15,774 nt of DNA from UBA4729 sp038236865 (GTDB taxonomy: Bacteria; Patescibacteriota; Saccharimonadia; Saccharimonadales; UBA4665). Positions 14,101 through 15,774 of the stretch are shown piece after piece; position 1 is the first letter of the stretch; every line of letters begins with the position of its first letter. A model generated the notes under the pieces. The model was not told the origin of the DNA. It searched no databases and saw only the letters and a program-made list of their open reading frames with translations. The stretch is from the NCBI GenBank assembly GCA_038236865.1, contig JBBRZI010000029.1, forward strand, positions 1 to 15,774, given 5' to 3'. The position numbers and the translations under genes are program-made.

Positions 14101-15774
14101 ACTAATAACGTGCCATTCATAGCATTGACTGAGTCGACTGCCCCGCCAGCGCCACCGCCGCTCGTTGTACAGGTGGCACAGGTCAGGTTACCGTTGGCAT
14201 CTAGGCTAAGCGGGCCGCTGGCGCTGACCGCCACCGTGCCACTGGCATTGGGTAGCGTGACGGCGTGACTGCTGCCGCTGGGCGTTGCAAAGCTCAGCGT
14301 GTTGGTGTTGGCGCCGGACGTGCTGGTTATAGCAACAGCAGCGCCCTGAACGGTGACGTTTTGGGCGGTCACACCGAGAAGTAAAGCAGCGGTTGGGGCG
14401 ATTGAGTTAACGGCAAGCGTGCCGCCGACGGTAATGGTGCCACCGGATTGGGAGACGATTGAATCACCGATTGCTTGGGTACCGCTAAAGAGTGCCAGTG
14501 TGCCGACGGTGCCGCCAGCCGAGGTAACGCCGCCGCCAACTCCCGCACAGTTGCCGATGGTGGTACAGATGTTGTAGGTTCCGGCTGGAGCGGTCCCGAA
14601 TAAGTAACTAACATTGGCAGTCGGGCTGGCAAAACCGACGCTCGTGGTAAAGCCGCTGGCTGTGGCCGTAAAGACGGAACTGGCGTTGCCTTGCAGCGTC
14701 AGGGCTTGGCCGGCATTGCCAACCGCCAGGCCAGCCGAGGCATTATTGATACTAGTCAGCGCGGTTAAGCTCGTGATATCGCCGTTGACGCCACTAGCAG
14801 CGGCACCGAGGTTGGTGCGGGCGCCAGCGGCGGTGCTTGAACCGGTGCCGCCGTTGGCAACATTGAGATTACTGGTCAACAAGGTTGCACTGTTGCGATC
14901 AACGGCACCACTGCTCAGCACACCAGTTGCGTTACTCTGGACGATGCCGGCACCGAGCGAACCGAGTTTAACAGTACCGCTGCCAGTCGTGAAGGTGTTT
15001 ACGCCCGCGACTGAAACAGCACCATTAAGGGTGGTGGCGCCAGTGACGTTGAGGCCGCTATTGAGGCTAGCCAGGCCATTCACCCCTAGCGTACCATTAA
15101 GCGTCGTACCACCGGTGACGGCGAGGGTGCCGCCCAAGGTCGTGGCGCCAGTGCCAACGGCAAAGTTGTTGGTACCGGTGACATTGGTGGGGCCGTTGAG
15201 GCTAACCGCCCCGATACCAGTACTGAACGTGCCGGCGCCGGTATGGGTGAAGTTGCCGCTGACAGATACGCCACCGTTCGCGACCAGTAGCCCCGTGAGT
15301 GTGCTGCTGCCGGTGACGGCGAGCGTGCCGCCCAATGTGGTGGCACCGGTACCGACGCTGAGAGTGTTAGCGCCTGAGACACTCGTGGCACCATTGAGTA
15401 AGACTGTACCGGTGCCCGTGCTGAAGGTGCCGACGCCGGTTTGGGCGAAGTTGCCGGTGTCGGTGATGCCGCCGTTAAACGTACTGGAGCCAGTGAAAAT
15501 ACTCGGGCCGGTAACAGCCAGGGTGCCACCCAATGTGGTGGCGCCGGTACCGGTGGTGAACGTATTGGTCCCGGATACAGAGGTGTTGCCATTTAAGGTG
15601 ACGGCCCCAGTACCGGTACTGAACGTACCGAGACCAGTTTGGGCAAAGTTACCGGTGTCGGTAATGCCGCCATTAAACGTCGCAGCACCAGTAAAGGTGC
15701 TGGTGGTGGTGACAGCTAAGCTGTTGCCAAGTAATGCACCGGTGGCAGTGACCGAACCACCCTGCACTGTGGCA
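11178..15774 (-). CDS. Giant phage-tail-fibre-like surface protein, N-terminus beyond window
   Basis: The frame is open to the right edge (1531 or more residues). A GTG at 15767 is not a credible start because the repeat pattern continues upstream of it (ATVQGG). From the visible N-terminus there are four 57-66 residue repeats (TLAVTG, FNGGITDTGNFAQTG, GTGATTLGG). Next come four GGTG/ARTNLGAA..G.N.DITSL modules (around 14870-14760 and 13745-13400), the classic phage tail-fibre repeat, and SGDLTGSYPNPTIAKL, another fibre motif. Several YTLP..SGT strands are followed by paired Cys (NICTTIGNC, TCATC, LCTNAATGAC). A Gly-rich insert lies at 12253-12005. A C-terminal domain of about 175 residues (from KSIVLTPEYTGAVLDA, 11703 down) resembles a fibre head. 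The Kelch gene follows 3 nt later. No phage structural neighbours are present, so a cellular adhesin or host-contact fibre is inferred. Confidence 0.9.
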   Translation of the reverse strand, partial: ATVQGGSVTATGALLGNSLAVTTTSTFTGAATFNGGITDTGNFAQTGLGTFSTGTGAVTLNGNTSVSGTNTFTTGTGATTLGGTLAVTGPSIFTGSSTFNGGITDTGNFAQTGVGTFSTGTGTVLLNGATSVSGANTLSVGTGATTLGGTLAVTGSSTLTGLLVANGGVSVSGNFTHTGAGTFSTGIGAVSLNGPTNVTGTNNFAVGTGATTLGGTLAVTGGTTLNGTLGVNGLASLNSGLNVTGATTLNGAVSVAGVNTFTTGSGTVKLGSLGAGIVQSNATGVLSSGAVDRNSATLLTSNLNVANGGTGSSTAAGARTNLGAAASGVNGDITSLTALTSINNASAGLAVGNAGQALTLQGNASSVFTATASGFTTSVGFASPTANVSYLFGTAPAGTYNICTTIGNCAGVGGGVTSAGGTVGTLALFSGTQAIGDSIVSQSGGTITVGGTLAVNSIAPTAALLLGVTAQNVTVQGAAVAITSTSGANTNTLSFATPSGSSHAVTLPNASGTVAVSASGPLSLDANGNLTCATCTTSGGGAGGAVDSVNAMNGTLLVQGTANQVIVANNGGTRTITLSTPQDINTSSSPTFSNMTLTGNLGVTGAITGASLAVSGAATATSFNGLTLTANATGFSVAGGTAVRTVTVTSNVTLDQNLSTSSSPTFAGLTLGTALSVANGGTGANTAGAARTNLGAAASGANADITSLSGLTTVLTVGQGGTGANNAASARTNLGAASLGANSDITSLTGLSTALSVAQGGTGINGAAAPNGSLLIGNGTGYTLATLTAGAGVSIANASGSITITSSGTSGAASGDLTGSYPNPTIAKLQGTTVTIASLASGDVLQYNGSAFLNGHLTNSNLTAGSFGAITGVGTLGSLTVSGASTFQGGATLGVASSSTGTLTLANSTSAFTGGIRVASLTQSTIYTLPASTGPTDSFCLVTLNNCSGSGAGSVGALDGGTANVKGATISANTLFLQSASTSFAGLVNISPQSFAGDKTFTNALTVTGASALNGGLTVASATATQDRILVAIAAVGAARFDGTITNADLTAARTYTLPNESGTLCTNAATGACNALPYYIQNSVSLQTASNFHISGAGVADTSLNTPVLSATTSVTTPSLRSTGDLTILPNGGANGITMTSSFVNINSQVTVRGRAGYDNPGGTGQGSPTTLTVIGGVGGNGREVGGTGADVSIAAGAGGWDGMSGWLGGQGGDGGNIYLNGGAAKTGDGTDGTDGGVYISGGAGISHGIVSLQGTGGLVSMGGTLSVVGATALNSTLVVTGATTLNSTLAINGASIFNNTATVHATSATAFQLQNASSVSMFNVDTTTGNITLGNATNGVIFAPATGLTAYGSAQHTKSIVLTPEYTGAVLDALSDTGGTVNCATNNNGTMTSGLDLTNRMNYYNWTSGQATSQCYDVVAQIAIPSDWAAWSSTTPFSVKLNTDSIANGQYAMEIRNSSGTAETSTASWATIGSLGAAGTWTATSPSTLSSTTAGYTAGDYLTLRIRVSAKSGANIKLGNITLSYKSNY
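12005..12253 (-). other. Glycine-rich insert in the fibre protein
   Basis: About 80 residues encoded here contain GGVGGNGREVGGTG, AAGAGGWDG, WLGGQGGDGGN and GGAAKTGDGTDGTDGG. Gly repeats every two or three residues with sparse hydrophobics, unlike the surrounding Thr/Ala/Val beta repeats. Similar composition occurs in polyglycine-II-type tips of some phage adhesins; equivalence is not established. Confidence 0.6.
13506..13745 (-). repeat. Two tandem 120-bp tail-fibre modules
   Basis: Two exact 40-codon units (13745-13626 and 13625-13506) encode V.(N/Q)GGTGAN.A..ARTNLGAA.(S/L)GAN.DITSL(S/T)GL.T.L. A related start (VAQGGTGINGAAAP) follows at 13505, and a fourth, separate copy lies near 14870-14760. 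Confidence 0.85.
15129..15722 (-). repeat. Three tandem 198-bp repeats in the fibre shaft
   Basis: Units of 66 codons lie at 15722-15525, 15524-15327 and 15326-15129. A shorter degenerate unit (57 codons) continues to about 14958. Each opens with LAVT and ends with GTGATTLGG. The array probably extends past the window edge. Confidence 0.85.

Noticed and set aside
11178..15774. Prophage tail-fibre gene
   Set aside because: No other phage structural, lysis, integrase or packaging genes occur in the window. The neighbours are secreted or membrane proteins with cellular features.

Overview
The window looks like a cell-surface locus of a small-genome bacterium, most likely a Candidate Phyla Radiation (Patescibacteria) member such as Saccharibacteria. 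This assignment rests on protein style and was not searched. It draws on Kelch proteins with NDVQYAPINANGTIG-type blades, fibre proteins built from phage-tail-fibre-like modules, Fn3/beta-sandwich secreted proteins, promoters sitting almost on the start codon, and dense dispersed palindromic repeats. TGA is used as a normal stop (end of the gene at 2782-3765), which argues against the UGA-Gly code of Gracilibacteria and Absconditabacteria. No metabolic, informational, phage-packaging or RNA genes were seen.

Layout, left to right. (1) 1-3765, minus strand: four exported proteins. A PKD-domain membrane protein, a small PsbP-like exported protein (ATGA overlap) and an Fn3/beta-sandwich protein (23-nt gap) form an apparent operon. 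A fourth secreted beta-sandwich protein follows with its own TTGACA/TAAAAT promoter and runs off the left edge. (2) 3766-3949: divergent promoter region with a small hairpin. (3) 3950-4828, plus strand: a membrane-anchored mini-fibre. (4) 4829-5589: no intact gene. It holds an 8-bp tandem repeat, then copies of a dispersed palindromic element, one of which encloses a decayed GIY-YIG endonuclease gene. (5) 5590-6429, minus: exported two-helix membrane protein. (6) 6430-6938: no gene; three full copies of the palindromic element with tandemly multiplied ends. (7) 6939-11174, minus: a 1411-residue membrane-anchored Kelch protein. (8) 11178 to the right edge, minus: a giant (more than 1530 residues) phage-tail-fibre-like protein, 3 nt upstream of the Kelch gene and therefore probably co-transcribed.

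Working picture: the proteins look like adhesive or host-contact structures, comprising a long fibre, a partner with three predicted beta-propellers, a mini-fibre and several secreted beta-sandwich proteins. This functional reading is inference from domain style.

The most interesting structure is the repeat family. A 71-73 bp element can fold as a three-armed cloverleaf closed by TGTCAT/ATGACA. Its arms show compensatory substitutions between copies. Its two ends are tandemly multiplied at a 21-22 bp period. A 255-bp version carries a GIY-YIG nuclease remnant between the same termini, which suggests that the short copies are non-autonomous relatives of a nuclease-bearing element.
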